Assembly: GCA_026874595.1 (NCBI GenBank)
Contig: CM049310.1
Location: forward strand, 42,783,558 to 42,847,557
Length of the DNA stretch: 64,000 nt
Direction of reading: 5' to 3'
Source of the DNA: Sipunculus nudus
Taxonomy: Eukaryota; Annelida; Sipuncula; Golfingiida; Sipunculidae
Below, piece by piece: positions 30,401-42,700 of this stretch. A model generated the notes under the pieces. That model saw only the letters and a list, made by a program, of their open reading frames with translations. It was not told the DNA's origin and did no database searches. How positions within the stretch are numbered: position 1 is the stretch's first letter; every line of letters starts with the position of its first letter. A program made the position numbers and the translations under genes.

Positions 30401-31618
30401 TGGAAACGTGATGAAAAGTATATGTTTACACTTAATAATCAACATAACATAATCAAATAACTGTAAGTTCCTCAATTATTATTTATTTTGTCACAATAGG
30501 CAACATTATTTCAAAAGTTTTTGGACCCAAGAAACCCCTATCGTAATAAAGTTCGTTATTGTAATGACCATTCAATAACTGAGGTCATTTACAATATAAA
30601 AAGGGTATTTCAATATTTCCTTAAATGAAACGGTTTTTAGGTGTGCTACTACCAATATGTCTATAAATCATAACTGTTCATTTAGTATCACCTATGTACT
30701 GAACAATATCCTTAATATTTTTCTGGCTTTCATCATTATTACAATAGGCAACGTTTTCACAAAAGTGGGGATCCGAGTAACCCCTATTGTAATAAAGTTC
30801 TTTCATGTAATAACCACTTTATAACCTATGTCATTTACGGTATAAAAGTTGTTTAAATATTTATTCAAATGCAACAGTAGTGTGGTTTACAAATGCTAAA
30901 ATGTCAGTAAATTATAACTGTTCATAATGTATCTCCATGTACTGCAAAAAATATCCATAAGGTTTTTCTTGCATACATTTTATTACAATAGGCAACGTTA
31001 TTACAAGAGTGGTGGGGCCCGAGTAACCCCTATTGTAATAAAGTTCCTTAATGTAATAACCACTAAATTATTCATGCTATTAACTGTAATTAAAAGGTAC
31101 TTTAAACGGTACCCGTATTGAGAAATAAAGGAGGTGATATTCCTCACGATCGTTATGTGTTGCGAATTTTTTAAGTTTCCGTATTGTACCCAAGAGTAAC
31201 ACATAGAAGAAATTGCATGCCGCCGTGCAGGTTTATAGGAAATCTCTCCATACGCCTTCCATATTTTATACATAAGGAATCCTACACGTTACTTGTCAAA
31301 GTCCGGTTTTTGGGCCCATCTCCCATGGGGGAGATTATTTTAAGTAATGGGAATAATAAAAGGAACAGAGCCATGGTAATAGTAATAGAACTCCGTAAAT
31401 GAACGGTAAGCCTGCCTGAGCAGTGAGAAATTTTTGTTCGGGCCATTTTGAATTTTTAGAAGATGACATTAAATATGTTGATGTGAATGCATATCTGTAA
31501 AAAAAGTTAAACGTATGATAAAGCAACTTTATTTGAAAAAGAAAATGTGTTTACTGTTTAATCAGCAGATACTTGCTTTCACGGTGGTCGATGGTCTTGA
31601 AGTGGAAGAGTCAGTGTA

Positions 31619-31671
<53 letters not shown>

Positions 31672-34600
31672 TACAGACATACATACATGGGAAAATTAAC
31701 CTTTTCAGACACAGACACACTACAATATAATATACATAGTGTCTGTGTCTGAAAAGGTTTATTTTTCCATGTTTTCACGTTAATCTCGAGTAATTTGACA
31801 CCATAGGACAAATTAAGCGACGGGTCTGTCGCAGCGCCATCTATCAGAAACAACACCAGGGTATCCCAGGGGGAACTCGGTCCATGGGACCTCCTGTCGA
31901 ACTCAAGCGCAACTTTCAAATTCCAAAAGGGAAAAATATTTCAATCTCAATAACCTAACAATCTGTATAGTTATCACTCAGAACAGGGGTGTAACAGTGA
32001 AATGTATGAACACCTGTTTGTTACTACCCTATAAACGACACACAACAATTGTCTGATATCGTGGTTATTACATTATTGGACGTTATTACAATTTGGGCTG
32101 CTCGGTCCAACCTGTATTGTAATATCGCTGCCTATTGTAATAACTGATCATGATACTATTGTCCACAAATAACAAAATAGTTCTTAACTGGAATAAAATG
32201 AAAATAAATAATAATTTCCAGAATAAAGCAATAATTGTCTTAAAATTATCCGTTCATATTATCCAGCTTATTTTTATTTAGATAAATTACTTATATGATA
32301 TATAACATTAATTATCGTATAATTAATATATAACATATAATATTATATTAATAATAATTTAATTGACGGGCAAATGCGGCGATTCCCTAGCCCTCTAAAC
32401 AGTATTTAACAGTTTATCACAAATAAGTGTTTGTTAAAATCACAACTAACATGTCTATAGGTATCGATTTGTGTGTGGTATCACAGTATTCACATTTGTT
32501 TTACCAAATCTGGTGTCCAAAAACCATTGCAACCGCAACCCCTAATGTAATAAAATATTATAACAATAGGGGTTGCAAATACAACCCCTATTGTAATAAT
32601 TATAACAATAGTGCACGTTATTACAATAGGGGTTGTGAGAAACAACTCATTTGTAACCCCTAATGTAATAATTATTACAATAGGGGTCGTTATTACAATA
32701 GGGGACGTAACAGAGCCTTACGCCTGTACATGTGTTTTAGGCCCGACCGAATCCACGGACTCTCGGTGTATAGAGAGGTAGTCACGGGTGCCGTACAAAA
32801 GGGACTTTAGAGTTCGTGTGTTATGTCCATGATTCATTCTGCGCGAGCGGATTCCTTAAGGGAGAACTTTGTGGTTTTGTGTGTAATGTGACTCTGCTAC
32901 AAGTGTCCTGTTTTGTTCTTGTGATGTGGAACTACTATAGAGCAGTGATGATATATATGTGGCTCTAATAATGTAAGTCTTACGTTTGGTATATATATTT
33001 TTATTAAATATATTGTTTCTGTTAAAAAGCGTTGTTTCGCTTCTTGGACGTGAGTGTGCATGATCCAGGGTTTCTTTCCGGGGTTTCCTTGCCTAAATTT
33101 ACAGTTTCAATTTGCATTGCCCTATTATCTTTTATCAACCTGGAACCACGTGGAGTACCGTGTGAGACTGAAGATTGTGTTTCTTAAAAAATGTGTGCAA
33201 CCCCCCCCCCCCCCGCCCAACTTACACACAGTGTAACAACCTTTTTTTAAAACCCACCTATAAATTGGATGAATTATTAAAACCATGGTCATAATTGAAA
33301 GTTATTTATGAATGTATGGAAATGAACGTACTTGTATACCCATACAATGTCAAACGGAGGTCTTGAAACTGGTTGTTCTGTTAACCAACCTGAAAAGCAC
33401 TCGCTCTGAAAGCGGAGTCATTTGGTCTTTATTTTGATTTAAAAGCTTTACTTCCTTTTGAGAGAAGTATTGGGATCAACGGGGATTAAAGTGGACCAGT
33501 GACCGAGAATTGCACAATACCCTCTGTGGCTAGTGAGCTCGAAATGTAGTTAACCCCAAGGCACCTCCAGGCAAACGCGACAGGCGTTGAGGAGCTTAAA
33601 GCACAACAGAAATAGAGGCATCTGTTAAAATTATTAACTATGCAGCTTAATAGGGCATACTCAAGCAAAATAAAACAAACCTGTCCTAGAAAGGCGCCTC
33701 ACAAATACGTGTGCCGAATTTCGAAGGCTAAATCAGAACGGAAGAACAACTGCGTATTATTTATATAGATGAGTTTTTTTCTATATCGATAATTTAATTT
33801 GGTCAAGAATTTTAGGTTGTTACTCTAAGTCAAATTTATATTCTGCGAAACCATCAAAAAGATACCTTTCCTGTAATTTTTTAATTTTTATTTTTAATTT
33901 GCAACTAATTTTTATTTTTATTTACTAATTTTAATTTTCCTAAAATTGACCTTTGTCGGAGTAATAATCACAGGTGACAGGTATGCAAGAGATCTGTCCC
34001 TTTTACCTTGATCTGATATTTGGAGCTGCGCGACTTTCTTTGGGATGACCTGGCGATTGTAGATCTCTAGTTATGGATTATTTTTATTATGACTGAAGGA
34101 CACAAAAGGCCATAGAAAAAAAATGAGACACGATGTGCAAAGAAGGTTGGTGTATCATTTAAAGTCCTTACCAGGCCTGGCATTGATGTACCAAGTTTTG
34201 GTCACCATGGGAACACCTTCTCCTGCACACACGAATGTAGCGTTTTCTCCCTCTGTCACGTTCAAATCCATCGGCTTGATTGAATGTCCGTGTTGTTTAA
34301 GCCATCTTGGCTTAACTGTAATAACAACGTTAAAATATGTACTGCTTAACCCTTAAAACAGTGGGTCATTACGATCAATCATTTTTCTATGGTTCACCAA
34401 AATGATTATGAAAGTAAAGTTTAAGATACTCGGACGGTAAAGCATAGTCTGATTGACATTTATGTCATTAGTATTTTAAATAATGCATTCATAACTATCG
34501 AGGAAACGCTTTTTTTATTATGATAATTTTGAAACGTAAATACCAGGGTATTTTTTTTTTAAATTTGATTTAACCTGTTTGTAAAATAGATACGAATCAC

Positions 34601-35955
34601 ATCATGAGCTTTGAATTTAGATATTTAGATTTGAACAGATATTAGGACGGAGACACTGAGTATTGGTCGTCGCCAACTGGTGTCGCAGGTTATTTGCCGT
34701 TGTAGTATAATTTTTAACCCGATAATAAAAGTTTTAATACAAAGAAAATTCCTAAAAGGATTTTGTCATTTTAGATCTAGAATTTCTAAACAGAGATTTG
34801 GCTATTGGTGTTTAAATGTTATGTAAAGTTATATGGGGCCATTTGTGAGCCCAGAGAGATATGTCTTTCCTTTTATTTTATGGCTCTGATTTTATGGTAA
34901 TTTATAATCTAAAAATTGCAATTTTTCCACTGAAAAATGATGAAGAGACCTGCATTTAGCTAAGTTCACTGCTTAGAAGTCATATAACATATATATTCGA
35001 ACATCATCAGGAATGCACCGGACAAACCAAATTACACGATGGGACAACATCCAGTCAGTGTTTTGCATGCTTATTGCACCAGAGACAGTGAGTTGATTCA
35101 GTTGTTTGCACAAGAAACTAACAGAGAAGCCAGGCAAAACTAAGATAGTTGAATGACAGTTAACATAAGAAATAATTATAAGGATGAAAATCAATTTATT
35201 ATTCTTATATCAAAGCAATTATTTATAAAATTTATATTGAAGTATGGTTCTACAAAATTAAACATGAATGACATAAATGTATGTAAAATGAGAGCCTCGT
35301 GGGATAATAAGATAGAGTCAGGGATACGTAGTTTATAATATTTAATAATGTTGTGTTTATTTTTTTTTATCATTGGTTGTGTTGATCAGCAGATAAGTTT
35401 AATATGTCACACCACGCACGAAGCCGACATATATTCCCGGACCTTTCACGCAAAAGTCCAAAATGATAACACTGTCTAGCTGTTAACAAAACACAGGTTT
35501 TTTTCCGGTAACGTCAAACCGCCATAGACTGGTTCCAATCTCACGATAGAACAGTTCTTTGGTTTTCGCAACTTGGGGCTCGTCCGGGATAGATATCGAT
35601 AAATAGCAACAGACATCCAGTGGAAATCATTCCGTTTGGACTGTGTGTCGCTTGTGTCATAGGAAGGGATATGTATACATAAAACCGGAGGTACCAGTGC
35701 CAAATGTCGGAGAATTTTTTGTCGTTGGTCCGTGAGATTTTTTGCGTTATCAACATGGCAACCGCAGTCCAGCAGTGGATTAAAAGTGGCCAGGACCTAG
35801 GTTATGAAGGGCCAGCATTGCAAGAGCTTTTCAAAGAGCAGCAGGATGCTGACAGAGAGGAATGACATCTTCACAGAGAGAAAGACCGGGGGATGGAACA
35901 AGCGGAGAGAGAACGAGATAGGGAACAAACAGGGAGAACGAGAGAGGGAACAAGC

Positions 35956-36027
<72 letters not shown>

Positions 36028-36757
36028 CGTGAGCGGGAGAAACAACACCATGAGCAGCTGATGATGGGAAAGAAACTCCAGCCGCAAGAGAGTACTGTAT
36101 ACGGCCCAGACGCCAGTGACGTCCATGGACGTATACGCTATCCTGAACAGCCCAGATTTACAGATAGGAGGGATGATCTGGACAGCTACCTGGTGTGGTT
36201 TAAGAGGTTTGCCGAACAAGCCGACGGGAAGAAAAGAGTCGTGGTCGACCTGATTATCAGCGCTTCTGACAGGCAAGACTTGTGATTGTTATTGTCGGTT
36301 GTCCAGTAGTCAGTGTTTTGACTATGATGTTATAAAACAGCTTTGTTTGCAAAATATGATCACACTGAAGATGGTTTTAAGGGTCAGGTTAAGAGAATGT
36401 ATAACCAAGGGACTCAGAGAGTCCAGGTCAGTTTATTGTTAGTCTTTAAGATTATCTGGATAGATGGATAGAGTTATCACATACACAGAGCTCATTTGAG
36501 GGACTCTGTGATCTGATAGTGAAAAGAACAATTTATTGACTTTTGTCCTGGCGACTTAGCTATCCACTTGCATTAAGGAGCCCCAGCTACAATGTCAGAT
36601 CTGGATGAGTTGGCAGATAACTTCTAGTTGCCAGAAATAGACAACTTGCAGGTAGACAACAACCTGGGAAGTAAAATGTAAACCGGTACCCACCGAGTGG
36701 CCAGACACTGTCGAATAGGCAGTTACATTGAAATTCAGTTACGATTGCAGGTCAAAG

Positions 36758-36788
<31 letters not shown>

Positions 36789-39700
36789 TCATTCAGGAAT
36801 AGAGGCCTGAGGCCCAAAGTTCCAACTGTAAACATTCATTTTGCCATAACATTAACAAAAAAATACTTACAAACATGTGCATTCTAAGTTATATCAAATA
36901 TAAATAAATACTTGTGATTCTGTTAGATAGAAAAGAACATTCCAAAGAGAGAATAAAAAAAAAAAAAAAAAATTAAAAAATTAACATAATTAAAAATTCT
37001 CCCATGTATTACAAAGTGGTACTATAAATATCAATTATCTAATATTTTTTTTTTGTCTTTTTATAAAACCAAAGTTAACAAAGGCTGCTAAATTTGAAAT
37101 TTCTAACAGATTTTCCAAATTGAAAATTCTTTTAAAATTATATTCATCAGGTTGTAGCATATCATTTCTTAAATATTTCACACGTAGATTATTATACAAA
37201 GGGCATTCTAACATAAAATGACATTCATCTTCTATGATTTTATAACCAAGATTGTAACAGTATTTGCATATTCTTTCTTCCCTGTCAATTCCTTTATGTC
37301 GACCTGATTCTACTTCTGATTTATGGTTGCTACATCTCAATTTGGCGAGTGCCTTGTAATATTTTTTATAAGGTACACATAAAAAATACTTTTCTACTGT
37401 TAACAATGATTTGAAAATTCCATAGAAATACAATTTATTACTGGAGTTAATATCATTATGTCAATCTTGTACTGCCATGTCTTTTACTCGTTGCTTAAAC
37501 TGTTCAAAAAAAATATTTATATCTCCCACATATTCTATCATCCACATATAACCAAATCCTGCCTGAAATAGTAATGTTCTAATATAAGTGGCCCAATTAA
37601 TTTTTCCATTGTTGTCCATCTTCCTTAAATACATATATAACTGCTTTGGGTATCTAATGTCTTCCATGTGAATAATTTTAAACCAGTATTTTATACAACG
37701 AACCACATATGTAACAAAAAGTGGAAATCTGCCACAATCACCTCAAGCTGCTGCATTTGAAGTGCTATCACCTACACCGAGAACATACTTACAAAACTTA
37801 TACTGTACTCTCTCTAGTATTTCAATTTTAGAATGACCCCAGATCTCACTTCCATACATTAAAATTGGTGCTACCATACTGTCAAACAAATTAAAAAGAT
37901 GTTTCACAGATACTTTCTTATATTAAAATCCCTGATAATACTTACAGCTTTATTTGCCTGCATTGCTTGCTGTTGGTGGGTCCTAGTCCATGATAATTTT
38001 GAAGTAAAAGTGATCCCCAGATATTTATAGTGGGACACTACATCCAATTTATGGTTGAACAAATACCATTTTTCATTATTCCTTAATATACCACCTCTTC
38101 TAAACACTATTATTTTTGTTTTGTCCATGTTTATATGTAATCCATATCTTATACAAAATTCCTTCAGATGATTAATTTGTTGTTGTAGTCTCCCAGGTCA
38201 AAGAACATCTGACAATAAACTGAAGGAGCAAGGGATCTGTTTCTTTAAATGTGGAAAGGTTGGTCATATAGCACGGGATTTTAGTAATTGCTATTAATTT
38301 AAGGGAGGTTCGGTCATTTAGCGCAAGATGGCAGGAATTTGTTAACACTGGATAATGAAAGCGATGATAGCCAACAAGGCAGAGAGCTAGTCAGACTAGG
38401 ATTAACTCGGGTATTGCATATTTTAGCGTAGAGAGGGAGACAGGTTCAGCTGAGACTGCAGAGGTTCAGTCAGGGGGTCCTGTAGACTAATGTATACGTA
38501 ATACTAGTGCTCGGGTTATTGCACGGTCAGAAGGTTGATTACCAGTAGCCCAGGGCAGAGTGGGCGACAGTGATGTAATTATGATGAGAGACATTGGGTG
38601 CGATGATGTCATTCTCGGGACTAGTCTGAAAGGTTACGACTAGTTGTTAGATAAGAAGATACGTGCAATTGGATTTGATTAGCACGAGAGTGAACAACGC
38701 GTTGCGATGGAAGACATAGACACAACGTACGATGTAGGCAAGGTAGAGGCCGTTTGTGTAGACTGCCCCTTGTTCGATTTGCTTGTAAAAAATATTGCGG
38801 GGGTATGTCAGTCACATGGTCCAGACCCTGAGTGGCATGTGGACTCAGGTTAAACAGTCTAAGCAAACATATTGGCAAGTTAACGTGAACTCTGGTTGAG
38901 ATTTGATAAAGCTATCCTGTACGCAATTTGTAGAGCCCACTAATACTGATAGACAGGATACGGTCCATAATCATTTTTTTTAAAGTTAGTTTTTAAGTTA
39001 GGAATATTTATAGCTAAAGAATCTGATGTAGTGGTAGGGGCTGATATGTATAGCTAAAGAATCTGATGTAGTGGTAGGGGCTGATATGTATAGCTAAAGA
39101 ATCTGATGTAGTGGTAGGGGCTAATATGTATAGCTAAAGAATCTGATGTAGTGGTAGGGGCTGATATGTATAGCTAAAGAATCTGATGTAGTGGTAGAGG
39201 CCGATATGGACCAGATCAGAAAGAAGAAATCACACCGGTTATTGAGAAGTACAATGATGTGTTCACTAATGTACCTGGTAGCACTAACTTGGTAGAATAA
39301 AGAGCCCAGTTGACATCCGAAGAGCCAGATAAATATAAACCGTACCTTGTACTATATGCTATAAGGGGATCTCTCAAGAATAATTTAAATGGCAATGTAT
39401 GTAAGATTGATAGAGTAGCCAGACTCAGTACTAGAAAGAAGAGATGAGCGTTTTGGCTTGGTTTGATATTACAGAATTGATACAATGTGAAAATCTACTT
39501 AGGGTAGTAAAAACAATGCAGCAGACTCACCAAATTGTGTCATGTAAATGATTCTTAAGCAGGTTGTGTAAACAGTAGCAGCACGTTACTCTGTATGAAT
39601 ATGGATAAGCACAACAATGCTATATTTTATATGATATGATGGCCATGTTGTGGATTTGATACATATATAGTTGCATGTTAACATGATGCCATCTCATTTC

Positions 39701-42700
39701 ATAATATGTTTAATGATGTTTAAGATATGGTGATGACGATGTTATATTGCTATACATGTATTGAACATTGACCATGGAATAACCTTCGTACTTATTCACA
39801 TGTGTAAGCCATGTAATCCTGATAATATGTATTAATGTATGTTTTACCTACTTGATGATTGCTTTGTTAATGTAGGCAGTATACATTTGTGTTTTTAATG
39901 GAAAAATATCTTTCAGAGATTTTTCTTTAGGTGGGGCGAGTGACACAGTGTATGTTAAGTGAGAGACTCATAGGACAATAAGATATAGTTAAGGAATCAT
40001 GGTTTATAATATTTGATAATGTTGTATTTATTTTTTATCATTGGTTGTCTTGATCAGTAAATCGGTTTTTTTATGTATCAAGCAAAGGGACTTACTAGGC
40101 TACAGTTTGTTATGGTTGGCTGACAGAAGATTCTGGAGGTCTAGATGCTTCTGGTAATTGCTGGTAATTGCTATGTAGAGAAGTCTACAGAACTTTCGTT
40201 GACTAGAACTTTCCCGAAGTTTCTTTGCGGCAAGTATATACAGAAGCCGGCTACAAGGCCGTCAGTGGAGAGTTGGTCTAGAAGTCTTTGCATCGAGAAG
40301 TGTTGTGAGTTGTAGATTTGTACCGGACGGAGTGTTATTTCAGGTACCGCGTTAACACAAGTATTGGTTCGAGGAGATGTTTTCTAAGCCGAGGAGGGCG
40401 AAAGTTAGAGCCAATTAGCGGCGAGCGAAAGCCAAAGACCTGTTCAAGAATTGTATTGTGAGATTGGAGCCAGTCTACGGCGGTGAAGGCCAATCGTTGG
40501 ACGTTACCTAACTAAATCTGTGTTTTGTTAACCCCTAGACATTGTGATCCTTTTTGGACTTTTGCGTGAGAGTTCTCTGGAATATATCTCCATTGCATGA
40601 GTGGTGAGACAAATAACCACAACATCCCTTTGACCTAAAACAGCTAGATGACCAGTTTTCACAGTAAATATGACCAGAATATCCAGATGGTTCCGATATA
40701 TGCTGCAGTACATGCGATTGACAACTGAACGTTCACAGCAGACCGGTAAACCCTAGACAAACCTTAGACAAACTTAGTTTTAGAGATATGTGGACAATAT
40801 TTGTGCAGAGAGGTGCCAATTTTTTCCTGAAACACCTTTCCCGGATATTGATACCTATGTGGATGATCAGCAGGTAGTGTTTAGAGGTAGATGCAGTTTT
40901 ATCAGTTTGCATCCAAACTTATCCATTCGGTTATGGCGAATAGATCTCTGCTTTGACGAAGGAACACATTACCCGTTGAAAGGAGACTTTTGAGTTACTT
41001 GTTCACATATATTTGGTCGTTATATAATACTAGCAAACTGCAATAAATAATTAAATCAAATCCTGACTATTACTTCTTCCCCATTCTTATTTCAACAAAG
41101 ACAATTAGGTTTTCAGAAAGGGGATCAGTAAAAATTCGGTTCATACAGTGTTCACACATTTTTATGTGAAAAAAAAATAACGAAATCCTATATGACTCCA
41201 ATAGGTCATTTTAATCTCTAAAATAGCTTGATCGCTTGAGAGCTAGGGTGATACCTGCTCTCTGTTACTTCCAGAATATTTGGAATTCATTGTGCAACAC
41301 GGCAATTACATGCATGTAAACCTTACCATTCAATTGGTCTTTTTATCAATTCAGATATATGCATGACTCAAGAGAAACATTGGTAAAAATATTAAAATGA
41401 GGTTTTAACATTTGATACCTTCCACTTTGAGCTCTATTCCGTGTGGTTGCGACTCCCCAGCCGAGTTGGACGCTTTGCACCCATAGAACCCTGAATCTTC
41501 TTCTTTAGGATTTTTTATCGTCAGTAAATGATGGTAGGTTACATGGTTTTGCGGCAGCTTTCCGAGCCAGAACACTGTTGGCAAAGGGCTAAAAGATCAA
41601 AGTTTATAACTAGAATACACACAGAATGCACACCTCCGATACCAGCCCCGAGAATGCCCGCGGCCGGTGGGGTTCTTCGAGGCTTATATAGTACTGGTAT
41701 ATATGTTTGATGTATAATTGTTTAGTAATTTGTGTATAACGAATCTTTCCCTCAAAGGTCTTTTTATAGATTAAAAAAATGAATTTCTTGTAATTGGGAT
41801 TTAACATTTACTTATGAGGATGATTAGAATGAAGATATTAGTTAAAACCTACTATCCGCTGAAGATGCAGCGTAGAGTGACTTCTGGTACTCCTTCCACA
41901 ATCCGGACCACGGGACCAGACTGGAACATCAGCTTTGGACGCTTATCTTTCTTTGGGCCTGGAAAAAGGATTCAGGATGTAATAATGGTCACCAATACTA
42001 AAAATTGAGTATTTATTCCTAGGTGCGTATATAGAACCACTGAAATGTACAGGTTTCAAGGTTTTAAAAGAAAATTATTTTTGCTATCTTAGACATCATT
42101 TAACAACTCATTTAGGGCTTCGTTTTATATTCATTAACCAGAGGGACAGTGTTGGGCAGAGCACCATTGCATATCACAAATTCTTGATCTGACTTTTTTC
42201 GTCTTTTGTGGAGTACCTCCTGTTGTTCAGTACCTCGTCAGAAGAGTTGGGGTGAAAGGTAATCTCCGACCTACGAGAGTCCTAACTTTTTCATTTTTTT
42301 GGTGGCGTACTTCCAGGTAAACCACAAGAGGAAACACTGTTGCACAAAACGAGTGCACCCTTTCCAAATTTGTGTCCAACACAGACGTTGCTCATCTAAA
42401 GAATCTTGCCATGTAGCATTTCACTTAAAATTTCTTTAGAAAAAAAATGAAATACCATTTGAGTGCTGTTTGCCCGAGATTCATTTTCCATTCTCTTCCA
42501 GGCTGTGTGTGTGTGTTGGGGGGGGGGGGCATTGAATGTTTCCACACTAGGAAGTCCGTATCAGGATTTGTTTTGTTCTCAATAACAAATGTACGCCGGA
42601 AGGTCAAAACTGAATGCGTGTGTAAGTATCAATGTAGCATCATAATTGGTATGATCACTTGCCTGGGATTACCGAAACTGCGGAGTAACTACCTCCTATA

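Larger units (their letters stand above)
29817..32712. mobile_element. Foldback DNA element with ~200-bp inverted ends
   Basis: 29,817-30,025 and 32,505-32,712 are reverse complements at roughly 90%. The ends are TGTTACGT...ACGTAACA, flanked by the direct repeat GAGCCT (29,811-29,816 and 32,713-32,718). Each arm is itself built of alternating ACCCCTATTGTAATAA and TTATTACATTAGGGGTT motifs. The interior has about three ~243-bp repeats, an (AT)n tract and a hairpin, but no transposase frame. Confidence 0.88.
35285..40615 (+). mobile_element. Broken Ty3/Gypsy-type LTR retrotransposon
   Basis: In order: LTR fragment (from about 35,285), tRNA-Pro-type primer site (35,574), gag (35,755-36,285), zinc-knuckle remnant (about 38,238-38,290), protease and RT-flank remnants (about 38,560-39,330), purine tract GGTGGGGCGAG (39,930-39,940) and 3' LTR from TGACACAGTG (39,941) to about 40,615. 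The direct repeat is 35,287-35,400 versus 39,955-40,075. A LINE (36,759-38,193) is inserted in it. Frames are broken throughout. It fills the Ig3-Ig4 intron of the opposite-strand gene. Confidence 0.82.

Noticed and set aside
34123-34356. Plus-strand ORF of 77 codons
   Set aside because: Exact antisense of the Ig4a exon, which has correct splice sites and phase on the minus strand.
35797-36276. 159-codon minus-strand ORF with a Ser-Leu run
   Set aside because: Antisense of the (GA)n/(GATA)n repeat within the Gypsy gag region.
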